A stretch of 64,000 nt of DNA from an uncultured Dysosmobacter sp. (GTDB taxonomy: Bacteria; Bacillota; Clostridia; Oscillospirales; Oscillospiraceae), in NCBI GenBank assembly GCA_947625655.1, contig CANQPD010000001.1:248001-312000 (forward strand), given 5' to 3'. The notes beneath the pieces are model-generated. The model was given only the letters and a program-made list of their open reading frames with translations. It was not told where the DNA came from and made no database searches. Made by a program: the position numbers and the translations under genes. Of this stretch, positions 63,817 to 64,000 are shown piece by piece (positions within the stretch are counted from its first letter, which is position 1; each line of letters begins with the position of its first letter).

Positions 63817-63845
63817 AGTATACCAGCGGAGCTTTCCTTTGTCAA
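63817..63845 (-). promoter_or_regulatory. promoter of infC-rpmI-rplT
   Basis: Minus strand TTGACA (63840-63845), a 17-bp spacer and TATACT (63817-63822). Confidence 0.9.
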
Positions 63846-63932
63846 CACCATTTTTCTGCTTTTCCGCGAATATTTTCTGCGGGACATGGCAACAATACGC
63901 CTGTACCCAGTGAAGTGAAAGGAGGCACCACT

Positions 63933-64000
63933 ATGCAGAACCGTGAGAACAACCAGAACGAGCGCAATCAGAACCAGAACCAGCGTGAGAACAAGCAGCA
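63933..64000 (+). CDS. Asn/Gln-rich protein, start only
   Basis: An ATG after a strong AAAGGAGG opens a frame made almost only of Asn, Gln, Arg, Glu and Lys; the window ends after 22 codons. Gln/Asn-rich small spore proteins (gamma-SASP) look like this, but too little is visible to decide. Confidence 0.55.
   Translation, partial: MQNRENNQNERNQNQNQRENKQ

Overview
The window looks like a chromosome segment of a spore-forming, butyrate-producing clostridial gut bacterium (Oscillospiraceae/Ruminococcaceae-like). The evidence is a GC-rich Firmicutes gene order (pyrH-frr-uppS-cdsA-dxr-rseP-ispG-polC; tig-clpP-clpX-lon-ysxC; rplS-lepB-rbgA-rnhB; infC-rpmI-rplT), a PolC-type replicase, a SpoIVFA/SpoIVFB-like pair, and an hbd-bcd-etfB-etfA operon. 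Species assignment is inference; there is no rRNA gene to anchor it.

Layout. 1-8.2 kb: end of a YceD-type gene, two small unknown genes, an RluA-type pseudouridine synthase, a polyamine ABC transporter in which PotC and PotD are fused, a hotdog thioesterase, a DUF1622 membrane protein and a ferritin. 8.3-18.7 kb (minus strand): one long run for UMP kinase, ribosome recycling, undecaprenyl and phospholipid precursors, MEP isoprenoid enzymes, a site-2 protease and PolC. 18.9-27.2 kb: a membrane-anchored XRE regulator, then ysxC-lon-clpX-clpP-tig (protein folding and proteolysis). 27.2-36.0 kb: phosphoesterase, two zinc-ribbon membrane proteins, threonine synthase, yraN-rnhB, rbgA, two signal peptidases, L19 and the SpoIVFA/B-like pair, ending in tRNA-Pro(CGG).

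36.1-54.4 kb is an AT-rich integrated island. It is bounded by a 45-bp direct repeat of the 3' half of the tRNA-Pro gene (36056-36100 and 54380-54424). It has a tyrosine integrase and a small excisionase-like gene beside the tRNA but no visible conjugation genes. Cargo: two paralogous sigma factors transcribed divergently, one with a DUF4367-type membrane partner and one with an XRE regulator; several exported proteins, including a trypsin-fold protease and a trigger-factor-like lipoprotein; a RidA/YheO-like divergent pair; decayed IS110 and IS256 transposases and other gene fragments. The island carries its own hairpin behind the tRNA gene, while the tRNA's apparent original terminator now lies beyond the right repeat.

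54.4-56.9 kb is a second accessory patch: a broken DUF4417 gene with a His-rich toxin-like tail, a possible immunity gene and a small anchored protein. 57.0-64.0 kb returns to core genes: the butyrate operon with a near-consensus Rex site upstream, a TrmB methyltransferase with a DUF4275-like extension, and infC-rpmI-rplT behind a strong promoter and an attenuator-type leader.

All calls come from reading the sequence and remembered family motifs. No database or structure search was run, so island functions are hypotheses.
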